Positions 1 through 11,135 of a stretch of 64,000 bases of DNA are shown here, one piece after another (positions within the stretch are counted from its first letter, which is position 1; the number at the start of each line of letters is the position of its first letter). The stretch is from Ceratotherium simum simum (Eukaryota > Chordata > Mammalia > Perissodactyla > Rhinocerotidae): assembly GCF_000283155.1 (NCBI RefSeq), contig NW_004454156.1, positions 39,656,972 to 39,720,971 on the forward strand, written 5' to 3'. Under the pieces are notes generated by a model. That model had not been told where the DNA came from. It did no database searches and was given only the letters and a program-made list of their open reading frames with translations. The translations under genes and the position numbers were made by a program.

Positions 1-612
1 TATGGCCCAAAATATGGTCTATCTTAATGAACATTTCATGTACATTTTAAAAAAAAATCGTGTTCTGTGTTTTTGGGTAGAGCACTTAATAAACCCCAAT
101 TAGTTCAAGTCAGTTGATAGTGTTGTTCAAGTCTGTTATATCTTTACTGATTTTCTGTTTACTTGCAATATCAATTGCTGAGAAAGGAGTTTTGAAATCT
201 CCAACTGTAATTCTGAAATTACCTAATTCTCCTTTTAATTCTATCAGTTTTTGCTCCATAAATTTTTATGTTAACATCTGATTGTTATGTACCGCTCATT
301 AATTGAAACTTTTATCATTATGAAATATCCCACTTTATTCTTGACAAAATTCTTTATACCTCTCTGATAATAATATAGCCACTCCAGCTTTATTCTGATA
401 AGTGTTTATATGGAATATTTTTTGCCATCATTTTCCTTGTAACCTGTGTTTTTACAGTGAGAGCAATTTTCTTGCAGATAGCACATAATTAAGTCCTGAC
501 TTTTTTTATCAAGTCTGATGACTCCTGCTTCTGTTTGAAATATTTAGTCCATATACATTTAATATAACTATTGAATATAAAGTGAGACCAGTCAGTATTT
601 GCTTTCTTTTTT
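1..612 (-). mobile_element. L1 ORF2 fragment, antisense, cut by window edge
   Basis: The plus strand reads as the reverse complement of the 5' part of L1 ORF2 from an old mammalian L1, with the characteristic stretch around ttgatagtgttgttcaagtc and later ctccaactgtaattctgaaa. Frames are broken by stops and small indels, so nothing is functional. The element continues left of the window. Its right edge is placed near 612, where L1-like sequence fades. The minus-strand open frame at 489-1043 runs from the following SINE into this fragment and is not a gene. Confidence 0.75.
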
Positions 613-891
613 TTCCAGCTATACTCACCTGAGAGATGCAGGCTCAGTTTGGTTGGAAATATGATTTTTGTCCATAGCTTTAAAGTTGCAGCTTTTTCAA
701 GAAGTATGATTACCTGAAAATGAGGCAAAACACTGAGGGCATATACAAGAAATGTAAAGTGAAGGAAGTAAGACACAAGCAGGCTAAGGGCAATGAAAAA
801 GTTGTACGAACAATGCAATGTGGGCTCTGATGTTGTGAAAATGTAGGAGTCCAAGGCCTTGTGGGAGTAAATCTCAATGTTAAAAGTAATT

Positions 892-1194
892 GGGGGCCAG
901 CTCCATGACTTAGCGGTTAAGTGCGCGTGCTCCGCTACTGGTGGCCCAGGTTCCCATCCTGGGCGCGCACCAATGCACGGGTTGTCCGGCCATGCTGAGG
1001 CCACATCCCACATACTAGAAGGATGTGCAACTATGACATACAACTATCTATTGGGGCTTTGGGGAGAAAAGGGGGAAAAAAAAAGGAGGATTGGCAATAG
1101 ATGTTAGCTCAGGGCCGGTCTTTCTCAGCAAAAAGAGGAGGATTGCCATGGATGTTAGCTCAGGGCTGATCTTCCTCACCAAAAAAAAAAAAAT
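892..1194 (+). mobile_element. ERE-type tRNA-derived SINE, composite body
   Basis: This starts with a tRNA-like head (ggggccagctcc, then an A-box-like tagcggttaag and a degraded B box). A middle segment contains gacatacaactatctattgg and ggggctttgggg. It ends with two tandem copies of the gatgttagctcagggc tail and a short A-rich run. Other SINEs in this window have either the middle segment or the double tail, whereas this one has both. TSDs are weak (taattg on each side). Transcribed in principle by RNA polymerase III; no protein. Confidence 0.9.
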
Positions 1195-2198
1195 AATAAT
1201 AATTGCACAAGGTTTTAGAAAAGGTGTAGTTACTGGTAATGAAAAGTTTTAGATTGACATCTAATTCTTCACTGGAAGTTCAAGTAGATGTAAAGAATGT
1301 ACTTGTCACCATATTGTAAATATTAAAATTTTAAAGTAAAACTGCTACCTTACTTTAATAACGTAATATATGAAATACATTTACTGTAGCAATTTGATAT
1401 GTACCATCATCCATTTTAAAAATATGCGAATAAGTTTCTCTTTAACAGGTAGATTACATCAATCTTCTTCATCTTGAATTTGTAATTGCATTCCAATTCT
1501 CCCACAGAATTTTACATCAGTGATATATGTTTTTATGTTTGAAAGTATTTTATTTATTATCCTATTTACATTTCTGTAATAATAATATGTATCTAAATAA
1601 ATTTTTGTAAATTTATGTTAAATTTTTTTCTGGATTTAGTTACTGTACAATTATCGGCAGTAGCTAATTGATCAAAGCATTATAAGTATGCCACAAATTT
1701 TGACATTTATTAAACATAAAATGTAAAATTTTATTTAAAACACATCTCTTAATAAGATGGGTAGGACTTTAAAATAAAAAAAGGTATTGTTTCCATGGGC
1801 TAGTATTGCTTTTTACTAGAATGGGAGAAGGTTTAGCATCAAATCTATTCCTACATTTTTATTTGTTTGTTTTTCACAGTTTAAACAGTGAAAAGAAATA
1901 TTTATATGAATAAGTAGATGGGAATAGAAGGATGGTAATATTAATTTTGCTCAATTATCTGAATTCCTCCAGAATTACATATCTGAAATCACATGGAAAT
2001 CTATAATTTAAAAGAAATAATTTAAAATGATTTATTAGTCTTTTTTTGAAGGCAGAGAACTGGTAGAAAACAAAGCCAAAGTATTGTTATCCAGTTATGA
2101 GAATCAATCATCAATATTTAGAATACTCCACTTGGTATTCTGGGAAGTTTTACACCCAGGAACAATGCACAAAAATAAGAGCAACCAACCAAAAGTGG
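1195..2198. other. AT-rich sequence, nothing recognised
   Basis: About 1 kb of strongly AT-rich DNA with many stops in all frames. I see no recognisable repeat family, splice-flanked exon, RNA gene or CpG cluster. Confidence 0.5.
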
Positions 2199-2203
2199 AT
2201 GGT

Positions 2204-2690
2204 TAGTAGGCAAAATAATGCCTCCCCTCTCAAATGTCCATGTCCTAATTTCTGGAATTTGTGAATAAGTTACCTTACATGGCAAAAAGTACTTTGCAGG
2301 TGTGATTAAGTTAAGGTTGCTGAGATAGGAAGATTATCCTTGATTATCGAGATGGGCTCAATGTTAACACAAGTGTCCTTTTAAGAGAGAGGTAAGAGTT
2401 TCAAAGTTAGAGAAAGCAATGGAGGATGTTATACTGCTGGTATTGAAGTTGGAGGAAGGGGCCATGAGCCAAGGAAAGTGGCCGGCCTGTAGAAGCTGAA
2501 AAAGAGAAGGAAAAAGATACTTCCATAGAGCCTCCAGAAGAAAGGCAGCTCTGCCAACACCTTGATTTTAGCCTTATAAGACCCAATTTCACAATTTTGA
2601 CCTCTAGAACTATTAAGACAATAAATTTCTGTTGCTTTAATCCACTGCATCTGTGCAATTTGTTACAGCAGCAATAAGAAATTAATACAG
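2204..2690 (+). mobile_element. MLT1-type (ERVL-MaLR) solo LTR
   Basis: This has the layout of the MLT1 group of mammalian MaLR LTRs: ccatgtcctaatttctggaa near the start, ttaccttacatggcaaaaag, a gagcctccagaagaaaggca block, an aataaatttctgttg poly(A) region, and a terminal attaatacag. It is bounded by the 5-bp direct repeat atggt at 2199-2203 and 2691-2695, the size expected for this group, so it is probably a complete solo LTR. The open frames read on the opposite strand (2407-2760) are by-products. Confidence 0.8.
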
Positions 2691-2695
2691 ATGGT

Positions 2696-3315
2696 AAAAT
2701 AGGAGAAAGGCAATTGTGGAAGTGGAGACAGAAAAGGATAACTGGCATGGTGCTCATCACAAACTCATTCTCAACATAATCTATTTCAGGAAAGCAGACT
2801 TATGAGTGTTGAGCATTTCGAAAGTGAATTTCTTAAATTACCCAAGAATTCTTTGGGAAAGTCTTTTGTGTTCTAAGGTATAGGTATTCCAATTTTAAAA
2901 CTGCTGTTTGTAAGGAGTTGATTACGATAGCATGTTGCTGAATTACTGTGGTGGAAAAGATCACACTGGAGGAGAAGTCAAGGAATTGAGAGGTCAGAGT
3001 TGGAGCGATCATCTATATGAATAATGAATTAAAAAGAAATATATTCAGGAGAATAATTGAGAGCCAGGAGCTAAAATCACAATGAAAGTGTTGGTGACAT
3101 GGAGGCTTATCGATGACTATAACAAGAGTGGGAGTGGGTGATATCCACTGAATGCATAATTTATTATTGATCACATAAATTGTCTCTAATTCTTTTGCAA
3201 CTACTTCTAATGTTAAAGTTAATATAGTTATACATTCATCTTGCATATTTTTGATTTCCTCATATGAAAAATTCCCGGAAACTGAATTACTCTGCCAAAG
3301 AGTGCACACGTTTTT
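2696..3315. other. Unrecognised sequence
   Basis: No repeat family, exon or RNA gene can be recognised. Several short open frames occur without coding character. Confidence 0.4.
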
Positions 3316-3317
3316 AA

Positions 3318-3600
3318 GAGTTTTATTACTTTACAAATTGCCCTTCAGAAATGTTTATAAATTTAGACTTTTACTAGCGTTGTATGAGGGTCTGAAGTTT
3401 CCTGACACCCTGGAAATAATAATTTTGAAAATATTTGCTAATTTTGTTGCAAAAATTATTTCCCTACTGACTTAATTTGCATTTTTATTACTAATGAAAT
3501 CGAATATCTGTGTATATATTTACTGGTTATTTGGATTTCTTTGTTTTGTAAATTCTCTTATTATATGCTTTAACACTACAAATGTGTTGTCTTGGCATTG
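3318..3600 (-). mobile_element. Old L1 3'-end fragment, antisense
   Basis: The plus strand resembles the reverse complement of the L1 3' end: caaattgcccttcagaaatg followed by a diverged gttgtatgagggt segment, taatttgcatttttattact and a region like tactggttatttggatttct. Divergence is high and no frame is open. Boundaries are approximate. Confidence 0.55.
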
Positions 3601-3639
3601 TCCTTTTTTATTTTTATTTGAATGATAGTAACTCACATT

Positions 3640-3835
3640 CTATAATATTTAGTTTTCAAAGTGTTTGAATCTCAGAACCATCAGTAGGAGTTAGAAAAAA
3701 ACAGTATATTAGCCTATTTAAAGATGAACAATCTGTAACTTAGCAAGAACAGTTTTGTCAAGTTTACACAACTCCTAAATGAAGACCTAAGACCAGACCC
3801 TAGATGTTCTAAACTCTAGTCCAATGTTTATTCTA
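3640..3835 (-). repeat. MIR-like SINE fragment, antisense
   Basis: Diverged match to the reverse complement of MIR: a region around ttagcaagaacagttttgtc followed by tttacacaactcctaaatg and agaccagaccctagatgttc, in the order expected for the MIR core. Assigned by eye only. Confidence 0.4.
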
Positions 3836-4005
3836 AATTCCACATTCTAGTTAATAAACATGAGACTCAGAACAAATATTTAATCTATAATACTTGGTTG
3901 TCCAGGTCTGGATCCCTCTAAAAACATCTTACTTAGGACAAAATTGTAACCCATGCAAATATGTTCCATTCTACATTTCTGTTCTCAGTCTCAAGGGAGG
4001 GGAAA

Positions 4006-4033
4006 TAACGGAAAGATGTTAACGGAAAGATGT
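4006..4033. repeat. 14-bp exact tandem duplication
   Basis: taacggaaagatgt occurs twice back to back. It lies 11 bp upstream of the putative LTR start at 4045. Confidence 0.9.
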
Positions 4034-4044
4034 AAAAGGAGTAA

Positions 4045-4650
4045 TGAAAAAGGAAAAAAGACACTTTGACTTTAGTCTAGCAAACTTCGTAAATAGAGTC
4101 AAATTCTTTTCTCAGTCAGGAAAAGCTTTACATTTCTAAAATAACAAAAGGGTTACTTTTCAAAAAAGGCCATGAATAGCAGAAACTTCTGAGTACCAGT
4201 CATGAGTTACAAAGGAATCTATAAACAGAAGTCACCAGAGATGGAAGAAACAGTCCCCAAGACACGTTGCCTGAGAAAACCAGGAAGTTAGTGGTATCTG
4301 TTGTTGAAGATAGGAGCTTGTGGTTTCTATCCAAACTGGCCCAAGTTATCCAATCAGAATTGGAACTGCTGTGTAGTAAGGTAAGCCCAGAAATTGTTTA
4401 TTCTATGTCATGAGCCCCTTTTCAAAGTTTAGATCTCTTACAAAAAAATAAAAACTCTTCCTCCCCCCTAAATTTTTTTCTAAAATTTTTAAACAGTTTC
4501 CTAGAAGTCTTTCTGAGACCTAATCCACTGAGCTGATTGACCTGCGTTGCTAGAGAGGTGCAAACCATCTCTTATGTCCACGCTACTCTCCATGGTCTCC
4601 TTGGGTGAGTCTCACTTCACTGTTAGAGAACTTTTGCAACCCCGAGTGTG
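4045..4650 (+). mobile_element. Putative 5' LTR of a decayed ERV
   Basis: This segment starts with tgaaaa and is homologous by eye (about 70 percent over 140 bp) to 11553-11700. Shared blocks include ttttctcag, ggaaaag, catttct, taccag and tacaaagg in the same order. A poly(A)-signal-like aataaaaactcttcc at 4447-4461 followed by a pyrimidine run would fit an R/U5 junction. The right boundary is a guess. The family is not identified; a class I (gammaretrovirus-like) origin is an inference. Confidence 0.4.
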
Positions 4651-5416
4651 TGACTAGTTTATTTCTGGTTAACGGCTTTCTTATTTTCTGGGTTATTTTA
4701 TTTCACAACTGTGTGGTTCTCTTCACTGGAAGCAAGTGTTGAGAGGTGATGCCTGTCTTTGTTCTGGTTAGATGTCTGTCAGGATTCCAGGCAACCTCTG
4801 GTGACTCAAGCTTCTTAAAAACCAGGTTACAGGGGCTGCAGTGAAAATACTGTAGGCAATCTCAACTATGTGGTTGAGAAAGTTGCCCTATGTCCTGTGC
4901 TATACCACTGACATTACTATGCTTTGGCTGATGAAGAAATCTTCAAATTATCTTGTGTCGACTGTATCTATCTGTTTTGTATGTTTGTGGGAGAAATTAA
5001 CTATAAGATGTTCCCCCATCTTACTTTAAAACCCCAGATTGCTTATGTAGGAGAGAGAAAATACCTTTTTCCTCTACCCTTTTAAGTTCTTGGCTGGGAC
5101 CCCTCAAGTAAAAGACAGAAGAGAAAAGCATACAAATTTATTTAACATAAGTTTTATGTGAAACGGGAGCCTTCATAAGGAAATGAAGACCTGAAGAAAC
5201 AGTTACACCTGAGTGTTTTTATGCTATGTTTGATGAAGAGTGGAAAATTATAGAAAGATATGATAGGACAAAGGGTATGAGCTGATCGCAATAAACTGGG
5301 TGGAATTAGCAAGACCTGTTTCTTCAGATTTCTCTCTGTGTCTTTTCATCTTCAGAGATAAGGATGCTCCTCTCCGCTGGGTATAGAGAGGGCATCTCTC
5401 ATACAAGGGTTGTATG

Positions 5417-5716
5417 ATCTGCTTCAGGAGAAGGTCAGAAAGTCCTTCCTAGGTTTTAAAGATTTTTTTTTTTATTTATTCATTTTTTTCCCCCCAAAGC
5501 CCCAGTAGATAGTTGTATGTCATAGGTTCACATCCTTCTAGTTGCTGTACGTGGGACCCGGCCTCGCGCTGGACGGAGAAGTGGTGCCTCGGGGCGCGCC
5601 CGGGATCCGAACCCGTGCCGCCAGCATCAGAGCGCGCGCACCCAACCGCTAAGCCACAGAGCCGGCCCCTTCCTAGGTTTTATAATCTGCTTCAAGGGAA
5701 GGCCAGAAAGTCCTTC
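5417..5716. repeat. 44-bp tandem duplication split by a SINE
   Basis: Positions 5417-5448 and 5685-5716 match at 29 of 32 bases (both begin atctgcttca and end cagaaagtccttc). Removing the SINE and one TSD copy (224 bp) leaves a spacing of 44 bp, so a tandem duplication existed before the SINE landed in it. Confidence 0.8.
5459..5667 (-). mobile_element. ERE-related SINE (cccaaagccccag class), antisense
   Basis: On the plus strand this runs from the T-rich end (tttatttattcattttttt), through cccaaagccccagtagatag and a GC-rich tRNA-like part (gggatccgaacccg carries the B box in reverse), to gagccggcccc. It is flanked by a perfect 15-bp TSD, ccttcctaggtttta, at 5444-5458 and 5668-5682. It is about 95 percent identical to the copy at 45753-45976, so both come from a recently active subfamily. 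CpG density is much higher than in surrounding DNA. The 91-codon open frame across it is spurious. Confidence 0.95.
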
Positions 5717-7404
5717 TTGCATATGCTGTTTCTCAAATTCCTTCAGCTTAAAATATTCACTATGCCAGGGTGCTGTATTTTGAGGTAGGTTGTCCTGAAC
5801 CCCATCACTTCATATATTCTCATTATAATCATAATTCCATATTTGGCTAAGTGGCATTCCTTTATTTGAGACAACCCAAATTTTCAGTAACCCACAGTTA
5901 GTAATTGTGCCTTTAACATAATCTTTCACTTACAGAGTGACTTCAAACTCAACGGAGACAAAATCTCAAATGTCTAATGAGCCAATTTCTTTGATTGGCA
6001 CACTGAATCCTCTCCATATCAACATAAGTCTCATGTAGCTTTTTTTCCTTCCTTTTTACAAGATTCCCTGTTTAATTAAACAACAAAAAAAAAATACAGG
6101 AAAAACCTAAACACTCATTCCTTTCCCTTCCTTTGAATGTTACTGAGAATAAAAGCTCCTATGAAGAGGACTTGAAATTACTTTACAGCTTCCTTACCCA
6201 TGGGAGTCCCAAGGGACACTTACCCATTGTTCCTTCTCCACTCTCACAAAATCCCATACCCTTTCTAGTAGCTGAGCACACCCTTAGCAAAAAAGATTTC
6301 TCTTCAACCCAGTAAGAACTTGCTCACCTCTTCAAGTGTTTAAACCTTAGTCCCATGCTAAGCTTCAAAATATAGACAATAATTTCACAAATTTACAGAA
6401 GACAGGCAAAATGTAAAGAGAAATTTAGAATACTGTTATATTTCTATACCCCAGATTGCCAGATTTGTGTCAATTTAATTGATCATTGGTCACCACATCA
6501 GAGGGAGAAAAAAATGACTAGTCAAAGTAGACTGGAAACCTAATGAACCATTAAACCAGAAGACTTGGATATAACAAATAATTAGTTTCAAAAGAAAATT
6601 ATTGTAGGCCATTCCTGAAATCTTCCCTATTAAGGTTAACTGGACAAGGATCCAAAACTGTAGGTAAAAGATGCTTGAATCAACTGAGTACTTTAGAAAA
6701 AGTCTCGCTGATACCTTTAAAACAATATTCTGTACCCATATGGATTAGAAACATAAACAATAAAATAATTGGGAGAATTTGAGATTGGCAAGTGGCTCAT
6801 CTGGAGAAATTACCACAAATAGCTGAGCACTACCAAGACTCTTAAGAAAGAAGAACAAAAGAAAAGGAAACATCTTAAAGCATTACAAAATAAACGATTG
6901 AGTCAAGATGACTAAGGGCATTGGAAACAACAAATTCCCTTTTAAAAGGGGTTCTTCTTGCTCTCTAAATTTTAAATATTAACAAGAAACCTATGCAAGA
7001 AACCAGAAATAATTTGGATACTGGAAAAGAGAAAGCTTAAGGAAGGCTCAAAAAAGACTTAAAAGGCTAACTACACATCCCACTTGGGACCCCGGTGATA
7101 GGTTCTTCCAGGGTGCGCTTTCCCAAATAGCTTTTTCCACTGATTATTTAGTCACAAAAAATGAGCTTAGCATAATTGGTTAAGGTAAACCTTTACATTT
7201 CTATTGGATGCTAGTTCCATTCTTTCTACACAAAAACCCTCTCCTTTACCTCAAGTGGTCCCCCAGAGTGAATTAGACCATAATTGTCATTGGGAATTTC
7301 TACCACCCCTCTGAATTTGCTTGATGCTGCCTCTGAACCCTTAGCTATCTCCATTAGACTATTAATGAAAGAACTTAAAAACATGCTTTTCTTCTACACA
7401 ACTC

Positions 7405-7470
7405 TAATCTGGTTAAAGATTACTCTGGTTAAAAAATCTCTGGTTAAAAAATCTCTGGTAGAGATTTTTT
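7405..7470. repeat. 15-bp tandem repeat ending in a hairpin
   Basis: Two exact copies of ctctggttaaaaaat (7423-7437, 7438-7452) follow a diverged unit and precede a partial one. The last unit forms a near-perfect inverted repeat: aaaaaatctct (7446-7456), loop ggt, agagatttttt (7460-7470). Confidence 0.85.
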
Positions 7471-8696
7471 TGTTGTAAATGGAATTGCAAAATTCAGTTC
7501 ACTCCAGAAAGAATTCACTTTAAAAAGTCTAATGAACTAGATAAAGCTAGGCTATAATTGCACTACAAAGCTGGGTTATAATTTCTGTATCTTTATATTC
7601 CCTTTCTCCTAACAATCCATGGATAGGCAAGTTCCCTCTGGCCTATAACCAATAGGTCTATAGATATATGCTGTATATTCTAAACAAAAATAATCAAAAT
7701 GCAGATAGGGACCCACAAACCCATCCACAAACTTTCCCAATGCCCACTGAAACCAGAATTTATCACAGGAATGAAACCAAAATTTAATTCTCTGTCATAT
7801 ACTAAGTCCTTACATAACTCCCATTTTCCTGGGTTGGGGGAGGGAATATCAGGGTTTTGATTAGGATAGTTATAGGTTAACATAATATACTCCATTCTCA
7901 GCACCATGAGTATAAGATTGCTTTCCAAAAGAAAACTCAATAAATGCTTTCCATGATTTTTTAACCTAGTGATTGGGCCTACTAAAAAACATATCAGCAT
8001 ATATCTACATTAGAACCCAGCTGTGAGGTATGATTTTAGTACTTTTAATTACTTTTATGCTGTTAAACTTCAAGGAATTGAACCTAACACAAATAAGATA
8101 AAATCTCTTCCCAATGAATCTCTACTCATTTTAGGGATCTCACTGAAGGCTAACGAAAAAGCCTCCAGAAGCAGATGATCCACAAGAGTAGACAGCTATA
8201 CTAAGATCCCTGGATCAAGTAGACAGTCTTCAAACATGGATAGTTTGTTTGCAAGTTCTTTGTGTCACACTCCACGACTGGGAGTATGGACTACCATGCA
8301 CTAATCTGCTTTCCCTTTTTTTGTCACTGATTACTTTATTCTTTACCTTGGGCTGGTTTAAAATGATCAACTGCTCAGATGTCATCCTAATGATCATCCT
8401 GCTTAGAGCTGTAAGTTTAACCCCAGCCAACACTCTGGTATTCATACATTGTTTTATGACAGTTGGCTCATTCCTTTAAATATCTCTAAGGAAATAGTGA
8501 TTGTAGGTATATGATTATTTTCCATTTCATGATAAGGGAATCCCTATATTATGTCTCAGGACCACATGACTGAGCAGGTTATGCTGAATTCTATGTGGAA
8601 AGTATTCTATAAGAAATTGCTTGAGATCATTCTTTACCAAAAGTAGCCTCCTCAGTCATACCAAGCCAAAGGTATTGTGCTTAGAAAGCCAATCTA

Positions 8697-8982
8697 GGAG
8701 GCTGGCCCAGTGGCATAGTGGTTAAGTGCGTGCACTCTGCTTCGGCTGCCAGTGGTTTGCCGGGTCGGATCCCGGGCGTGCAAAGACGCACCACTTGTGA
8801 ACGAAGCACTTGTGAATGCACCACTTGTGAAGCCATGCTGTGGCAGCGTCCCGTATAAAGTAGAGGAAGACGGGCACGGATGCTAGCCCAGGGCCAACCT
8901 TCCTCAGCAAAAAGGAGGATTGACATTGGATATTAGCTCAGGGCTAATTTGCCTCACAGAAAACAAAACAAAAAGAAAGAAA
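8697..8982 (+). mobile_element. ERE-type SINE with expanded internal motif
   Basis: The head is ggctggcccagtggcatag with A box (tagtggttaag) and B box (ggtcggatccc), the body has ataaagtagaggaag, and the double gatgttagctcagggc-type tail ends in an A-rich run. A 14-bp TSD, agaaagccaatcta, lies at 8683-8696 and 8983-8996. Three 15-bp units ending in cacttgtgaa (8787-8831) replace the single copy normally found between the B box and the aagccatgctgtgg segment. Confidence 0.95.
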
Positions 8983-9528
8983 AGAAAGCCAATCTACTCA
9001 GGGAACTCCTATGGGTCACAGCTTTTGCAATCATAGTATCTATGAAGCATACAACCTGTATCCTATTTGGGAAAAAATTAGGCTGTTTTTAGCCATAGAA
9101 ATATTTTCCCTACTGGATCCCCACAGAAATACAATATATATGTCTCCTAATAACTTAGCACACATATATGCCCCCCCAACTTTTATGCTTTACTGCTAAG
9201 ATAGAAGCAATGGAAAATAAAACAGTCTTTATTCTGGGTTAATGGGACTAAAGAATGATATAAACTGCCTGAAAAGGCAGGTTCAAATCACCTCACTTAG
9301 ATCCTGCTGCTTATGAACAGAAAGGCATCCACTCAGTGCTATTCAGTGTTGCTCCTCATGCCAGAAAAGATCTGCCCTAAATAATGAAGAATGAGCAAAA
9401 TCTTCCAGAATAGATCTCCCAAACCTGATAACTGAAGAACATTTCTGAAGGAACTCCTTCCATCCTCAAACCTTGTCTTACAGGAAATTAGAAAAACTGG
9501 CTGAATTATAGAATATTTGGCAAATATA

Positions 9529-9550
9529 TTCCAGACTAATTCCAGACTAA
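9529..9550. repeat. 11-bp exact tandem duplication
   Basis: ttccagactaa occurs twice back to back in otherwise unremarkable sequence. Confidence 0.9.
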
Positions 9551-9629
9551 TCTGGTCAAGTAATTCAATTGAATTGATAACCAGAGAATTCATGAAATTC
9601 TGAGAAGTAGCCATAAAAATTGCACAGTA

Positions 9630-11124
9630 CGAAAAAGGTGCTGGGACAATTGGATATTCACATGCAAATAGATGAATCTGGACCCCTACCTCACAGCAAA
9701 TGAAAAAATTAACTCAAAATAGATCAACGACCTCAATGTAAAAGCTAAAATATAAGACTTTTCAAAGAAAACCTAGCGGTAAATCTTCACAACGTTGGAT
9801 TTTGCAGTGGTTTCTTAGATATGACACCAAAAGCACAAGTAACAAAAGATAAAATGGACTTCGTCAACATTAAAAGCTCTTGTGCTCCAAAGGACACTAT
9901 CAAGAAAGTGAAAAGATATGGGAGAACATATTTTAGAATCATATATCTGATACAGGACTTATTTTAGAACATAGAAAGAACCCTTACAACTCAATAATAA
10001 AAAGACAACCCAATTTTAAAACATGCAAAGGATGTGACTAGACATTTCTCCAAAGAATAAATATAAATGGCCAAAAATCACATGAAAATATGCTAAACAT
10101 CATTAATCATCAGGGAAAAAAGAAAAACCTCGCTATGAGATACCACTTTACACCCACTAGGATGGCTATAATCAAAAATATAGAGGATAGGGGCCAGACC
10201 GGTGGCATAGTGGTTAAGTTCGCACGCTCTGCTTTGGCGGCCTAGGGCTTGAAGGTTCGGATCCCAAGAGCAGACCTGTGCACTGCTTATCAAGCCATGC
10301 TGTGGTAGTGTCTCATGTAAAGTGATGGAAGATGGACATGGATGTTAGCCCAGGGCCAGTCTTCCTCAACAAAGAGGAGGATTGGCCACAGATGTTTAGC
10401 TCAGGGCTAATCTTCCTCACACACACACATGAAAGAGAGACAATAACAAATGTCGGCAAGGATGTGGAAAAATTAGAACACTTATATACTGCTATGGAAT
10501 GTAAAATGGTGCAGCCCCTTTGGAAAACATCTAGGCAGTTTAGCATAACTGCCTAAATAAACACAGAGGTAAGATTTGACCCAGCGTTTCCACTCCTATG
10601 TATATATCCAAGAGAAATGAAAACATAGATCATGCAAGAAATTATAATAAATAGCAGCATTATCGATAACAGCCAAAAGGTGGAAACAATGTAAATGTCT
10701 ATCAATTGATAAATGGATAAACAAAATGTGATATATCCATACAATGGAATATTATTTGGCCGCAAAAAAGCAATGAAATACTGATATATACTGCAACATG
10801 GATGAACATTGAAAACATCATGCTAAATGAAAGATGTCAGTTACAAAAGCCCCCATATTTTAGGATTCTATTTATGAAATATCCAGAATAGGAAAATCTG
10901 TTGAGACAGAAAGTAGACTAGTGGTTGCCTAAGGCTAGGGTGGATGGAGGAGTTAGGAGGTGATGGCTAAGGGGTGTAGGGTTTCTTTTGGGGGTGATGA
11001 AAATGTTCTAAAACTGATCGACGTGATGGGTCCAACTTGTGAATATACTAAAAACTACTGAATTGTACACTTCAAATGGGTGAATTGTATGGTGTGTGGA
11101 CCATATTTCAATAAAGCTGTCCGA
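9630..11124 (+). mobile_element. 5'-truncated L1 (ORF2 end plus 3' UTR)
   Basis: Sense-strand L1 covering the end of ORF2 and the 3' UTR of an L1MA/L1MB-like element. Landmarks include atgacaccaaaagcacaagt, aaaggacactatcaagaaag, aatggaatattattt, catgctaaatgaaag and a terminal cttcaaatgggtgaattgta before aataaag. A TSD with two mismatches flanks it (aaaaattgcacagtac, 9615-9630, and aaaaactgcacagtgc, 11124-11139), so this is a genuine insertion of about 1.25 kb once the nested SINE is removed. All ORF2 frames are interrupted. Confidence 0.9.
10190..10430 (+). mobile_element. ERE-type SINE nested in L1
   Basis: The head is gggccagaccggtggcatag, the B box is ggttcggatccc, and the double tail with gatgttagcccagggc and gatgtttagctcagggc ends in a (CA)n-like run. 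It interrupts the 3' part of the L1: flanking gatggctataatc and acaatgtcggcaaggatg-type segments are contiguous in intact L1. No clear TSD is visible, so its exact ends are uncertain by about 10 bp. Confidence 0.9.
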
Positions 11125-11135
11125 AAAACTGCACA

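Larger units (their letters stand above)
4651..9629 (+). mobile_element. Probable ERV internal remnant (first part)
   Basis: Sequence between the two LTR-like segments. Stops are frequent in every frame and I cannot assign gag or pol domains. After removing the SINEs at 5459-5667 and 8697-8982 and the L1 at 9630-11124, the internal region is about 5 kb, short but plausible for a decayed provirus. Small open frames (6133-6315, 7284-7478, 8249-8479, 9011-9199) are not recognisable. If it is not an ERV, it is unrecognised sequence. Confidence 0.3.

Noticed and set aside
892..1000. tRNA gene candidates from A and B boxes at each SINE head
   Set aside because: These are tRNA-derived SINE promoters; they lack a complete cloverleaf and are followed by SINE bodies and tails.
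489..1043. 184-codon open frame on the minus strand, longest in the window
   Set aside because: It crosses from an ERE SINE through unrelated sequence into an antisense L1 fragment; no domain and no gene context.
2407..2760. 117-codon minus-strand open frame
   Set aside because: It lies antisense in an MLT1-type LTR.
5513..5788. 91-codon frame shared with 45821-46045, looks like a conserved protein
   Set aside because: The similarity is simply two copies of the same SINE subfamily read in the same frame.
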